DNA from: Xenopus tropicalis
Taxonomy: Eukaryota; Chordata; Amphibia; Anura; Pipidae
Reading direction: 5' to 3'
Length of the DNA: 64,000 nucleotides
Assembly (NCBI RefSeq): GCF_000004195.4
Contig: NC_030679.2
Location: 34,337,712 to 34,401,711, forward strand
Part shown: positions 1 through 13,140 of the stretch, piece by piece
How positions within the stretch are numbered: position 1 is the stretch's first letter
How the letters are laid out: every line of letters begins with the position of its first letter
The notes under the pieces: generated by a model
The model's database searches: none
Seen by the model: the letters and a program-made list of their open reading frames with translations, nothing else
Told to the model about the DNA's origin: nothing
Position numbers and translations under genes: made by a program

Positions 1-245
1 CAAGAATGCTAAGTACTCCCTTCGCCCCCTTAGAAATGTGAATCTGAGCCAATCAGCAGGAACTTGGTGCAGGAGTGAGGCATTATGGGAATTTTCTTTA
101 CAGAGCTCAGTGGGGTTTTTTCCTATGATGCTTCTGATCATCTGAACAGGGGAAATATGGGGTTACTTAAGGGCACTATTGAGAGAACTGACGGCATGCC
201 TGCAGCTTGGGATTAACTCTTTATTAGCTTTTCCTTCTCCTTTAA
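1..245. mobile_element. 3' part of a T2-type (TTAA) MITE, cut by the window edge
   Basis: The segment ends in TTCCTTCTCCTTTAA, the same terminus as the complete T2-type element at 47510-47994. Its interior (about 8-40) also resembles that element around 47755-47800. It is closely related to 756-1357, sharing the stretches around GCATTATGGGAATTTTC and GGGCACTATTGAGA. Because its TTAA at 213-216 is uninterrupted, it serves as an empty-site reference for the insertion at 901-1328. Its left end lies outside the window. Confidence 0.6.
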
Positions 246-411
246 AAGATCAAGTAGTTGAAAACACTGTTGTCAAATAATATTGGCATAATGGCACTGA
301 GGCAACATTGCCGGATAGGAGAAATAACAGAGGGATGACTGTGGAAACAAAGTTTTACTGCCACTCATAGCCAGAGCTAGCAGATCTGTATGAGAACTAG
401 GCTAATGATGT

Positions 412-640
412 GGCGCCTCTTCATGCAGGTGCTGCACCCGATCACCCCCCCCCCCGGCCGCTCCACTCCCCCCCAGCACCTGGGGCGCCTCTTCATGCAG
501 TGACAAGGTGCTGCAACCGATCACCACCACCACCCCCCACCGGCCGCTCCGCTCCCCCCCAGAACCTGGGGCACCTCTTCCTGCAGTGACAAGGTGCCCA
601 ACCCCCCCGGCCGCTCCGCCCCCCCCAGCCGGCGTCCTCT
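412..640 (+). repeat. C-rich minisatellite, about 3 copies of 72-86 bp
   Basis: The phrase GGCGCCTCTTCATGCAG starts at 412 and 484 and recurs as GGCACCTCTTCCTGCAG at 570. Each copy continues through GACAAGGTGC-like, C-run and GGCCGCTCC blocks. The proline-rich reading frame across 508-735 is a by-product of the C runs, not a gene. Confidence 0.8.
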
Positions 641-755
641 TTTTATGGCCTCAGCTCGCCACTGCTTATGAAGGCGTCACCATCGCAACCAGACACTATG
701 GGGAGCGCTCCTGCTACTGCGCATGTGCTTACTAAGGAACTGGTCACAGGGTCTG

Positions 756-1357
756 TGCAGGAGCGTTGCATTATGGGAATTTTCTCTACCCAGCTCAGCG
801 TTTTTTTTTCCTGTTTGGCTTCTGATCATCTGAACGATTGAAATATGGGGAGACTTAAGGGCACTATTGAGACAACTGAAGGCATGCCTGCATTTTGAGA
901 TTAAAGGGACAGTAACACCAAAAAATGAAAGTGTATAAAAGTAATTACTATATAATGTAATGCTGCCCTGTACTGGTACAACTGGTGTGTTTTCCTTAGA
1001 TAGACTACTATAGTTTATATAAATAAAGCTTCTGTGTAGCCATGGGGGCAGCCATTTGCAGGAGAAAAGGCACAGGTTAATTAGCAGATAACAGATAAAG
1101 CCCCATTATATTCTACAAAGCTTATCTGTTATCTGCTATGTGCCTGTGCCTTTTCTCCTTTTTCCCAGCTTCAATGGCTGCCCCCCGTGTTGACATAGCA
1201 GCTCATTTATATAAACTATAGTAGCGTTTTTGTTGCAAACTTACCAGTTTTACCAGCGCAGGGCAACTGTACATTATATTTTAATTACTTTAAAACACTT
1301 TCATTTTTTGGTGTTACTGTTCCTTTAACTCTTTACTAGCCTTTCCGTCTCCTTTAA
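756..1357. mobile_element. Second T2-like element end, interrupted by a nested MITE
   Basis: Bases 756-900 plus 1329-1357 align with 66-245 and finish with the same CTCCTTTAA terminus (TTAA 1354-1357). Bases 901-1328 are a later insertion. The two related ends lie about 0.6 kb apart either side of the C-rich repeat, so this may be a local duplication or two separate insertions. Confidence 0.65.
901..1328. mobile_element. T2-type (Kolobok-like) MITE, 428 bp, nested
   Basis: It begins TTAAAGGGACAGTAACACC and ends in the reverse complement with one change (AGGAACAG), with TTAA at both edges. The interior is itself an imperfect inverted repeat: sequence around 1060-1110 pairs with 1125-1165 through GCACAG/CTGTGC and GATAACAG-type blocks. 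TTAAAGG ends and TTAA duplications define the Xenopus T2 family. No transposase is encoded, so mobilisation must be in trans. Confidence 0.88.
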
Positions 1358-1389
1358 TCAATGTGCCTGCAGCTCATTTATGACCACAA

Positions 1390-1625
1390 GTGCATTTTAA
1401 AGTGCATTTGGATGTGAGTCACTATGTTTTTACCCACAATGCCATATTTTTCCCTATACAAAGAAAAGAAGCACCTGATGCAATTCTGTCCAACACAATT
1501 GAGCGCTGCTGCACCCATTGCAGGGGAACCCTGGAACTACTGCCATCTTCTGACCAGGCTGCAGCTCCAGGGTTCCCTTCACACCCAGCGTCAATAGGCG
1601 CAGCACCCTTGTGCCTAGAGAATCA
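1390..1625. repeat. Dispersed repeat, related copy near 31.1 kb
   Basis: GGGGAACCCTGGAACT (about 1525) pairs with CAGCTCCAGGGTTCCC (about 1562) as an inverted repeat. The flank CGTCAATAGGCGCAGCA recurs as CATCAATAGGTGCAGCA near 31250. The family is not identified. Confidence 0.45.
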
Positions 1626-2329
1626 ACTATAGCAAAACATACACATTTTCAGAGGGTTGTTTCCCCCTTTCTCGGGAATATTAAAAAGTTAACTATGTTT
1701 GAAATTCAGCTATGATGTAATTTGAGTGACAACTTATATTTTATTGTGGCTGTTTCTTTAAAAAGCACCGTGCTAATGCATACTTGGTTACCTTATACAT
1801 ATCTCTCCAGTATTGTGACGTCATTCACCATGAGTTAATGAACTTTAACAGTTTTGCAAATGTCACAGCAGTGGAATAAGCTCACGATCTGGTGTTCCAA
1901 GTCAGCAAAATACTTCTTACATTTCAGCTGCATTGGAAGCTATTTTTGCTTATCTAACCTTTTCGTACTGGGGAAAACTTCCTAAGAGAGCCATTGAAAT
2001 CAATTTTTAAAAAACTCAGATATATTTCCTCCTCCCTTTCCCTCTCTCTCAGTCAGTAATTAACCTTCCTGAAAATCTTTTCATTAAAAGACAATTTTAA
2101 TGTGTGCGGTGCTTTCTATTAAATCAAAATAACTATTATGCTTACATTCCTTCATTAAAAATATGTCTCCCAGCTAAGTTTGCACTGCATTTTTATGGTG
2201 ACCTTTGCTTTATAAATGTAAGTCAGCTTAATTATTAGGAATATATTGAAGTATAATTACTTAAGATTGGAGTTTGCTCAGTGGTTTTAGTATAACAGAT
2301 TAAAAGAAAGTGCTGGGCAACAAAAATAC
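1626..2329. other. No feature seen
   Basis: AT-rich unique-looking sequence. No long reading frame, palindrome or tandem repeat was noticed. Confidence 0.5.
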
Positions 2330-2625
2330 ATTGGGACTTATTTATATAGGGTTAGGAACAACAGTAATGGTAATGGGGGCAAAATAGTGCCCATCAGTAG
2401 ACCCATCACAGTGCAATAGTCTTGGCTTCAGCGGAGCCATGTACTTAACTAGGACACTGCCACTGAGCCTTATGCCCTTGTGCCCCCTTTACAATGCAGC
2501 ACTAACATGTGCTTGCACTTTATCACCAAGAACAACTTTTTGTGCCTTTGAAAGTAGGAGCATATAAAGGTGGGTGCCAGGAAAAAAGCTAGGTTCTTTT
2601 TTGCACTTTAAGTAAATAAGCCTAA
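2330..2625. mobile_element. Possible degraded palindromic MITE
   Basis: The left edge reads GGGACTTATTTATATA and the right edge is roughly its reverse complement (TAAGTAAATAAGCC). Internal pairing is weak, so this could be chance. Confidence 0.3.
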
Positions 2626-3059
2626 ATTGTATGCAAAAATGAAACATTGTAGCAGTTGCTTGGATGCAGTATTGTATGTATAGTGTATTTAATACAGGGA
2701 TAGTCAGTGTTCAGCATTATATAATCTGCTTATCTACCAATTTGCACCAATTTGCTCAAGTTCTAGTAACCATAGTAATTCTAATTCTAATAACAATATT
2801 GGAAAGCAATAACAATGGCTGCTCTAGGTTACTAGAAGTGGAGTCAACTTTAAGTCTGTTTTTATATTACCCCCTAATTTCTGCCATTAAAGAAAATACA
2901 ATCAAAAGCCATGCAACATCTGTTGGTTAAGTACATCCATTAGTTTGTTATTAACTCGTACCTACATGGCAGAGAAGCATCCCACAATGCTACTCTGTTA
3001 GGGTTTTTATCCAGCACTGATAGAGGTTAATGCTTGTAATCCAACCAGCCAATCACAGG

Positions 3060-3345
3060 AAGGCAGAAGCCTTTTATTGACCCTGCCCCCCCCCTCAGTC
3101 TGGTTGCCTGAGACAACGGTTTTCTTGGTGTTCATGTGAAAATTCTGTGTAGTAGTTTGTGTTAAAATGATCAAGTTCTCTGTGTATGACCTCGGCCTGC
3201 CTGTTTGACTAAGAATCTGAATATCCCCTTGTTGCTTTTATGAACTCCTGTATAGGACTCGGCTTCTCCCTGACCTGGCTTTCAATCTGTTTCACTGGTT
3301 ATGGCCCAGCCTGGCTCTGCCTCTGATTCAGATCCTGAACTGTAA
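3060..3345. repeat. Pyrimidine-rich degenerate repeat
   Basis: Repeated approximate phrases such as GACCTCGGCCTG, GACTCGGCTTC and CTGACCTGGC follow a C run at about 3087. This style of sequence is common in dispersed amphibian repeats, but no ends can be defined. Confidence 0.3.
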
Positions 3346-3756
3346 TCCCAACATACTATTACCTCCTATACTGTCTAGTGAAAGTACTGGTTTTACCTAA
3401 AACCATACTTTAAAGCATTTTTGGGCCAAGAACTACCAGTTACTGTGATGTCCATCAAATGTAAAGCGTATCTAATTTAATTTATATAGGGATACTCATA
3501 GGAGATTAATGGCAGCTGAAATATGTACAGTGCCACATGAGCCTCAGGTTTAAGAGATAAAAGTGAGATAGTGCCATAGAGGAAAACAAATAGGTAACAA
3601 AGAATTAGTTAAAAAGTAGAGGCAGTACCATACGTAGAGACTGGCCCCTTGAGTTATGTGTTCAGAAAACCATAAGCCTCCCCCTTTGGACATAACCCAC
3701 CATCTTTGCAGTGTTATTCTTGTTTTTTTTTAGGAGGTAAAACTGGCAGGGGGTTG

Positions 3757-4080
3757 TTCTGGGACCTGTTATCCAGAATGCTCGGGACCTGGGGTTTTCC
3801 AGATAAGGGATCTTTCTGTAATTTGGATCTCCATAACTTAAGTCTGCTAAAAATCATTTAAATATTGAATAAACCCAATAGGATTGTTATGGCTCCAATA
3901 AGGAATAATTATACCTTAGTTGGGATCAAGTACAAGGTACTGTTTTATTATTACAGAGAAAAAGGAAATCATTTTTAAAAATTAGAATTATTTGCTTATA
4001 ATGGAGTCTATGGGAGATGGCCTTCCCGTAATTCAAAACTTTCTGGATAACGGGTTTCCGGATAAGGGATCCCATACCTG
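3757..4080. mobile_element. GGTATGGGATCC-family palindromic MITE
   Basis: The right end reads GGATCCCATACCTG and the left half carries the reverse-complement blocks CCAGAATGCTCGGGACC and ATCTCCATAACTTAAG. The interior contains the AGTACCTTGTACTTGAT-type block in reverse. It is the same family as 32698-33557, 45540-45758 and 47007-47322. The left terminus is eroded. Confidence 0.8.
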
Positions 4081-7000
4081 TATATGAAAATAGTTGTTAG
4101 GGGGTCCCTAAGGTTTGTAATTATGTGTCGGGGGCTGCTGTGCTACCCACAGGAGAGGAGGAGTCACATAGATTTAATGGCATGGCTTAATATGACTTAA
4201 ACCTTTTTACATATGAGTAAACACCAATTTCAAAAAACAGAGTGTCCAAAAGTGACTTCCATTATCGCCGCTCCACCATGTAGGCCACAAAAATTCTGTC
4301 CCTCGGTACCACAGAAGGGACAGCACTGCTCTAAATGATTTAAAAATTATAAAGGGATGTATCTGCCTTTCTGCTGGGTGCTGTTTTTATTGGCCTGTAT
4401 CTCCGTTAATACCAGGCCTTGGCCCCTGTTCATCAGCAATGCACCAAAACCAGTTGACTCCTGGGAAGTCAAACAAAGACTGACAGAAAGATTTTAGGAG
4501 AGGATAAAAAGGATCATAAAGCAAATACGTTATGCAATATTGCTCTCTAGGGCAAGGTAAATGTTCAGTAGAAAAAGAAGTGGATAGACCTTAGAAAGGA
4601 ATACACATTCATCTCAAATATAAATTACTAGGGGTGTCTAGTGGATTTGCCCAATAGCTGCACCACTGTTTCATGTACTACAGTTCTTTAGTTGTTGCTG
4701 AACTACAATATCCAGTTTCCTGATTAACCACTGACTGGCGAACTTAATGCATACACTCTTGAGTGCACCCTGAATGTGGTGCTTCTGTATATCCGCACAA
4801 TGTAGAGAAGAGGTCATGCTTGGTGTAGACCCAGGCATAACCCTGCAATAAACAGACGTGGATATTACTAGATGTGCCCATATGCATCTGACACTGGTGC
4901 GGAATTGTGATTCAGTCTTAAATTGAACCAATATCTGTTTTTCATTATAGGTATAGCTGCACTTGGTTATTGCTCAAAATACGTTTAACTACACATGGGC
5001 TGAATGCAATTAACAAGCTGACATAAGTGCCTTGTGTATCCACACTAAAGGTATAAAATATTGTACTACTGCAGTGCTGTCAGATATTGAGTTTTGCATG
5101 TCTCTGCAAAAATAACCTACTACAAAGAAAATTCACTGTATGGTGTACTGTACAGTGTAATTTCAAGATGTTAAAAATAAACCAAGTATAAATATTTTTT
5201 TGTATTATCTTACAAACGTAGAGTGATTTTCACTTGAGGATTCACACTTCAGCACTGAACTTGTTTTCACACATCATGGATGATATACCAGAGGGGCAAA
5301 CAGATGTGTTGTTTAATTTGTGCTATCTTTACATTGTGTTCTTATTAAAGCTTTATCTCCCATTAATCAGGCAATTGGAAGGTATTTACACATTAAAGAA
5401 CCAAATTAATTGTTGTTGATTATTGCAACATGCTTTAAATTTGATTGCGCCTTACGAGAAACAATTTTTTTCCAATAAAAATGTGTTTATTTTTTTTTTT
5501 TTTTTAACATTTTTGAAGGTTGGAAATTTGGTCGCAGTCAGACCGTAAATATAACAATATTTCCTCTGACATGAAAAGGCTCAAATTTCAATGTAGCAAG
5601 ATAAATGGTTTATAGAAGAATACTCACCCGCACACCCTGGCCTTTCTAGAAAGTTGTAGCCCAGTGCTCAGTACGCAAATGCAGTTCCAAAAAAAATGCG
5701 TTGGGCAATTCAAAGTGGGGGAAACCTGCGTGTTTATTAAGTGCAAGTGTAACATTTCGGGGCATACCCCTTCCCCGCCCCAATGTATTTTCTTTGGAAC
5801 CTGCATGGTAGCATTTATTGGGGAAAATGTCTTCTGAACTTCCCATTGTCTCCACACAAGGTACAATTTGCTGCCAAAACTGCCAAGAACTACCCCCATT
5901 TCAAAGGCATATGGGCACAATAAAAGTCATGGGAAAGCTACAACCACATGGAATTTTGGGCATTATTTGTGCAAAAATAACACGGGCTAAAAATACTAAA
6001 TTGCACAAAAAGGGGGAATGTGGGAGCATTCCAAGTCTAAGTAAAATTATATAAGAACAGAAATGCAACTGAGCTAGCCAAATTAGCTACAAGCACACAT
6101 AAGATATAGAATAGAGTAGACTTTACTGATACATCTCGCACCAATAGTTCCAGAATGACATTATACAAAATTACTATTTTGTACTATTTTGTGGACAGAT
6201 ATCAAAATACTGTATATAGTGTAGTGATGATCACAACTGCAGAATTATAGCAGCAATAGCCTGCAATAAAATTGATGGACCTGCTGGTATATTATTACAG
6301 TGTACGCCTGAAATCTGCAATCTTGAATCCAAGGAAGGCATAAATATCAATCATAGCCAAGTAGCAGTGGCCACTTTGGGATAATTCTAAAAACCAGAGG
6401 CTGCTCCTAAAAATAATAATTGCATATAATGGAATTGGTATAATGGAACTATACTATTAGTCATAGTCTGTAAAGGCTGAGGTTATTTGCTATATATATT
6501 CTGTGGAAGAGAGTCTAAACTTAGCAAGTCCTTTTAATTTATGGAATCCAAGAGCATGTATTATATGGCAAACCCATAAATCCTAAAGCACAAAATGATG
6601 ACTTAAAAGGTAAATATGCATCTATCTCTATTTAACTTGAAGTGACTAAACAGAAAAATGAAGAAACTCAAAAAAGCTAGGTAAGATAACCTGATCTCTT
6701 TACGGTACATTTCAGAACAGTATTGCACTATGTGTCACAATGGAATTAATTATATGCATTGCTGCCTCCATGAAATAAACGAAAATTATAGATCACTTGT
6801 AATGTTTTGTTCTACAGCCGAATTTGAAGCTGTATTTTTCCCCCAGTAATTCTTGCATCATTTTTGCAGCTGGTCTGATAAATAGCCCTGCAAGAACAAG
6901 TCTTTAAATATACAAATTACTGTCTCATATTTAAAAAATCAAACCATTCCATTAGGTGTCTCAGCAGCTCCTTGATATGTTTAGCAAGTAAAGTGCTTTC

Positions 7001-7420
7001 TGGAGCGTATTGTCTAAACTTTTATTTGCCAAAATGCACCTACACTCAACAGCTGTGCCTTTCTTATTTTTCTGCAGAAAACACTTGGAAAAATCAATTG
7101 GCACAAGAATGTGGCAGAAGTCGATTTAACAGACAGTGTTTATTTTGTCACTATTTGTGTTATAAAATTCCTACCACCTCACTAAGGTTTGGAAAGCATT
7201 ATTTAAAGACTGCTATTGAAATCAACAATTTACTTGATCAATTGCCACTATTATGCTAAACGGGAACAGTTATTTCTTTAGTTTTTAAGCTTTTGTGGGT
7301 GTAATACAATGTATATTGAAAAACAGGAGACGCATGGTGCTTTCATCAATTATTCTGTTTTCTAGGTGTACTGATATACCGTATAACAGCTTTGTTTTAT
7401 TGCCTGGTATTTTTGTTTCT
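4081..7420. other. No gene; one short GC hairpin
   Basis: No coding evidence was found: the frames are short, overlapping and of low complexity. A T run sits at 5489-5506. Around 5745-5790 a CGAAATGTTAC-like phrase (seen in reverse) and a CGGGG/CCCCG hairpin resemble the hairpin at 38177-38298. Confidence 0.5.
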
Positions 7421-7478
7421 ACAACAGGCATGGCATCTATTATCTGGAATGCTTGAGACCTGGGGTTGTCCATATAAG
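7421..7478. mobile_element. Fragment of GGTATGGGATCC-family MITE
   Basis: Sequence reading ATCTATTATCTGGAATGC followed by GAGACCTGGGG matches one arm of the family. The rest of the element is absent. Confidence 0.5.
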
Positions 7479-7887
7479 TCGACTGCGATTTGTAGAACTA
7501 TTTCTAAAAAAAAATGTAAACATTCAGAAAGTCCAGTATGCAAGCAAAGGGGAAATATGCAGTTTTCTCTATTTCAATTACTACAAATGCCACAGGGTAT
7601 TGACCAAAGCCTCTTCTTAACAGTGCAGTGTTCATCTGCACTATTGCATTATGGTTTTTTTTAAGCAAGACTGAAAAAATGGGACTAATTTGTTTAAAGA
7701 TTATTTATTATTTGCATTTGACCTACCCCACTGGAATTAAGGCCCCTACCACACAGCTTGTTTTTTTGTCCCACTGGAGCAAAGCAGGGTACAAGGAGAA
7801 TTAGTACATGATGAACAAGATATATATATCGCCTTACACAGAACTGAACCCAGGCCTGCAAGGCAACAAAGATAACCAGTCTAATGT

Positions 7888-7959
7888 CACAGGATCCAGT
7901 GCTAGAAGTTCTAGCACAGGATCCAGTGCTAGAAGTATTACTGACCTTAATAAGGTCAG
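7888..7959. repeat. Two-copy 27-bp tandem repeat plus small palindrome
   Basis: CACAGGATCCAGTGCTAGAA occurs at 7888 and again at 7915. It is followed by a 19-bp perfect palindrome, CTGACCTTAATAAGGTCAG, at 7941-7959. No function is evident. Confidence 0.65.
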
Positions 7960-8050
7960 CAATACAAATAAGAAATTCTTACCATCTATATATTTACTAG
8001 AAAGCTCTTCAAATGATGCCACTCTGTAACAATGTACTCTATGGAGTGTA

Positions 8051-8174
8051 TTTATTAACATTGGTGGCAAACAACACTGGTGATTTTGCCCATAGCAACC
8101 AATCAGATCTTTGCCTTTCTTTTCTAACTTGATTGGTTGCCATGGGCAACTTAACTGGTAATGTTTGCCACTAT
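8051..8174. mobile_element. Short palindromic MITE (GCAACCAATCAG family)
   Basis: Imperfect inverted repeat: GGTGGCAAACAACACTGGT on the left pairs with ACTGGTAATGTTTGCCACT on the right, and CATAGCAACCAATCA pairs with TGATTGGTTGCCATG. Related copies lie at 12137-12272 and 34613-34772. Confidence 0.6.
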
Positions 8175-8180
8175 CATGTC

Positions 8181-9843
8181 CTGCTGGTGATCTCACAAGG
8201 ATTTGATGCACTAATTGGATGAAAAATAGTCATTGCAAAGGGCCCATGACAGAGCACTAACATAAACCAACTAGGAGGCCAAGAAGGTATATACAGATGA
8301 ACATCTCTCTCCCATACATTACCAGTTGGGCCAAGGGTTGAAGACTTGGGTACCTACACTCTGCTTCTCTTGTGGGTAAATGAAAATAGCCTGTGAATGG
8401 GCCCTTATGGAAGTCCCCAGTGTGACCAGGATTATGTCGCCAGTTAGCTGAGAATAGAGTTAAACTGAGTGCCCCCCCAAGATTCTTCCTGAAAAATTAA
8501 GCTAATGTCAACATAATGTTTAAAGTTTTTCCTCTCTAATATACTTTCAGTTGTTTCTTTTTATTAATGATGAATTCCTGGATGCTCTAGATTACAAACG
8601 TTCAGCAGCATTTTAACAAATCAAAGCACATTTGGCATTGCCTCCTACAGAGTATTTAATAATCCTTTTGGTATCTAAGGAATATTTGTTTTTTCTAATT
8701 AACATATAGCGGTTTTGCAGTCCTTTGAGTCAAGTGACTTGCCGCCAATGAAAATCTGCATCCTGCAAATCAATGCTAGAGACCAGGATGTAAAATTGCT
8801 TAATAAAAAATGTCCTTTGTGCTCTGCTAGGCCAAGGAGAGAAAGTGATTGGAATCAGAATGGAAATATCACACGGCGAACTAATTTCTAAAGACATTTG
8901 CTTAACAGCTAAACTGCAAGAAATGCCTTTATAATGCAAAAGAAGGAACAGGACAAGCTTCGTTAGGGGAGGAAGTCATATTCTTATGCAAACAGTAACT
9001 CATGAGGTTCTCTGGATACCAATTACAACTGTTGATTCAATACAACAAGTAACGTTGTATTTAATTGGTACGTAGCATGCAGTGTTAATGAAACTGAATG
9101 TAATATGCCCCATTTCAGATTGCAGCTTTAATGAATCTATTCAATGCCCATTTTACAATTCAAAGATGATGTTTGAACTAGATTAGAAGGAATTTCCTGT
9201 TTATTGCTGCGTGTATTAAAAATCATATCCTCTAATGCAACATAAGGGATTACCCTTAGGCCTACAGCATTTTACATCAGCATGGCCCTCCCTGGCAAAA
9301 CTGTTGTGATCAGAACACCCCTGCCTGCTGACAGCTGCTTCATATTCATGTGAATGGGAAATGCAATGTCTCCAGCAGACTCTACTGCCGGCAAGGGGGA
9401 TTGCTTCGGAATGCTGACTGATGTGTTCCTGAGTGGGGCCTGCGGTGTTTCTCGTAGACAGTGGTTTTTCCCATTCACAAGGAATTGGAAGTGTCTCACA
9501 GTGGTTCTTTTGACATTCTTTATTATTATTTATTATACTTTATGTAGTACTAACTTGTTTATACTGCACTATACAGTGATTGTTTATCAGTCACATCAGT
9601 CTCTGCACCAGCGGAGTTTGCATTCAAAGTTTTTATCATGAGCTGCCTAACCTGCATCGAAGGAAACTGGGTACTCAGAGGAATCCCATGCAGACATGAA
9701 GGGAACATACAAAAGCCTTGTAAATTGTATCCTGGTTGGAATCAACCTCAGGACTTCAGTGGTAGAAGGCAGCAGGACTAATAATCAAACCCCTGTTCCT
9801 CTCATATCAGCAGTTAGCGTACTGTATCTAATGGGTTAATATT
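8181..9843. other. No feature seen
   Basis: No gene-like frame or clear repeat structure was noticed. Confidence 0.5.
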
Positions 9844-10430
<587 letters not shown>

Positions 10431-10476
10431 ATACTAATAATAATAATAATAATAATAATAATCATGCTGTTATTCA

Positions 10477-10511
<35 letters not shown>

Positions 10512-10536
10512 TTATTATTATTATTATTATTATACA
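10431..10536. repeat. Compound trinucleotide microsatellite
   Basis: (TAA)n at about 10435-10462, (CTT)n at about 10478-10510 and (ATT)n at about 10510-10533. It directly follows the inverted repeat. The CTT run is a pure pyrimidine strand. Confidence 0.9.
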
Positions 10537-10540
10537 AATA

Positions 10541-12136
10541 TGCAGTCATAATTCCATGGCTATTTAAAACAATGGCAGAAGGGATGTCATGGTAAGATGC
10601 CATAGACAGTCACTATTTATTGGGCTGTTGAGGGGCTCTTTGGACCTCTGTATACTTGAAATGCCAGGGTCTATTTTGAATCCCAGTCCGGGCCTCAAAG
10701 AAAGCACCTGTCTGCATTATCTTCAGTTCTCAGGGTGAATTGTTGCATTCTTGCATTCTTGCACATTGGTTGGTGACAACCAGGGCACTGGGCAAATCAC
10801 CTGGAGTCAATCAACCAAGCCTTTAACTTATAAACAAATGAAAATAAAATGTTTAAAAAGTACCAATATATATATAGTATATACCAATATATTGAACTTT
10901 AAAATACCCCTATTTTTCTAAACGCCCTACTGAACCAGCACACCAAGTAACACATACTCATTAATCTAACATATAACACAATAATATTCACATAATGGCA
11001 AAATCAATTTGATATGCACTTATACGTGTATTGATTTGTGTTTTGTCTCATATTACCAATGGCGAAAAAAAGATAAACAATTTGGGAAAAAATATATAAT
11101 GAAGTAAAAAGACAGACAGCTTTTCTGTGTAAACCAATATGTGTCCAATGAAAGTGAAAGCTACCAATAAATCACCTGACTGCCTTTCATATCACAAAAT
11201 ATAAATATATGAAACATTATTAATGTAATTTATGTAATATAATGAGGATTGTGGGAGTTCTAGTGTGGTGACAGGTAGAATAACACAGGTAAGTCATAAA
11301 TTGATTGAGAAGCTCTGATATGCTAGAATTCTGGAAATGTTGAAACCTGACAAGTCATATCACTCATATCTAGCCATCAATAGACGCTACACCATTTGAT
11401 ACTATCAGGTAATGTGATCTATATCTTTTTAGATAGAATTTCTAATATGGATTTGTTTGTCCATTCTCCGACAAAAAAAAAAAAATAAAATCTAAGGACC
11501 TGCAAAAATAATCCCACTAAAGTCTAACCATCTAAACCACCTAGCAAACTAAAATAATTATACTTGTGAAATGTAATCTACATAGTAACAGAAAAGATAA
11601 TTGCTTTTAATTTAATTTACTATAATTTGCAGAAGATGAGAAATTGCCCTCTTGCATACATGTAATAAATATGGGATATATCTGTTAACACTGTAACATT
11701 TTCTATTCTTTAATGAGCATTATTTAGTAGAATTTATCAATTAGTGTGTTTCTGTAACTTTAAAATGAACAGTTAGGGCAATAAGTAGAGTTCAGCATTA
11801 CTAGTATTACTAGAATTGAATGGGATCCCTTTCTACAAACAGGCAGCCATAGCTCATCCCGTACTAATCCCATGGCCCCATATTCAGAACATTTCCATGC
11901 ACTGGTAACCTCTATGGCACCAAATATGGTTCAAAGAAAACATTTTAAATGTATGCCCCTTGTTATTTTATAGTCTTGTTTTCACCAAGCATCTTAATTA
12001 ATTGATAACGATTTAACTGTGCCCAATGTTGCTCTCCTTTCCATATGGGCATATTTAATGTTTGTATTCTCATCTTTAGGATCTATGTCTTTTTTCAGCT
12101 ACAGGCAACCTCATTTAATAAGAACAGTCACTTTTG
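10541..12136. other. No feature seen
   Basis: AT-rich sequence with a short TA-rich stretch at about 10866-10892 and an A run at about 11474. No gene evidence. Confidence 0.5.
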
Positions 12137-12272
12137 TAAACACAAATTTGCCCTGGAACTGTAACCCATGGCAACCAATCAAATATTTGCTTTAGTTGTT
12201 GAACCTGCAGCTGGCTGAAAACAATTAATCATTGATTGGTTGCTATGGATTACTGCCGTGTTTAAATTTGCC
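12137..12272. mobile_element. Short palindromic MITE (GCAACCAATCA family)
   Basis: AAACACAAATTTGCCC on the left mirrors GTGTTTAAATTTGCCC at the right in the inverted-repeat context. CCATGGCAACCAATCA pairs with TGATTGGTTGCTATGG. Confidence 0.55.
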
Positions 12273-12699
12273 CAATGAGGCCCAGTAAGTTCAAAATGAA
12301 AGGAGAATTTAGAAATGGAGCAAAATTTGAGCCATTGGGCTCAGGTTGATAAACATGTCTTGCTATTGGTATTCATTGAAATAGATCATTATTACACCTT
12401 TTTCTTTTAAAACTTGTTGTGGGTCATACCACTACTTGCAATGCTCATAGTGCATTGTGTAATTGCCTTCTGAAACCCACCACTGAAGCTTCTATTAATT
12501 AAAATAAGGTCCATGTTAACTGTTCTATTGGTAGATATCTACAGGTACATTTACTTGTTATATATATATATATAGAATTTGTAGAGCCCTTGGCCCGCTT
12601 GCTACAGATTAGTTTATAATCTACAAGGTCTGACTCCATCAAGAAAATCATCTTATTCCTATAAAGGGTATACTTATCTATAGAAAAAAAGTAGTTAAC

Positions 12700-13140
12700 T
12701 CTTCCTCTTTACAAAACTGATAGGGTCCCAACTGAAATACACAATGCAGTTAGGTCTCCCATACTCAAAGCACAGCAAGTCCAAAGACAAGGAAGATATC
12801 CATTTTAAAGAAAGACTGGCCAAGTTGAGTACATTAAGAGAAGAAGGGATTAAGGGTGATATGACCACTATGTTTAAATATATAAAGAGATCACACCTAA
12901 AACTCTTAGGTCTTTTATTCATCAGTAAAACATTTCAAAGGATCACTTGAAATTATCAGATAACATGGTTCATGTGTTCACATTCGCTTAGGGTTTTTAC
13001 AGAAAGAACTGTGAATATTTTTAATTCTCTTCATTAAACAGCTGTACTTATAGATACAAGAAAGGTTTGGATGTGTTTTAAGCAAGGGAGAATACAGAAA
13101 GCTATATCCAGTAGAAATGTCAGCATGTGTTGCTAAAAAA
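12700..13140 (+). repeat. Degenerate dispersed repeat
   Basis: A block reading roughly GAAGGGATTAAGGGTGATATG, then ACTATGTTTAAATATATAA, and later GGTTTGGATGTGTTTTAAG resembles a dispersed repeat common in amphibian genomes. The frames at 12695-12950 arise from it and carry no recognisable domain. The family is not named. Confidence 0.35.
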
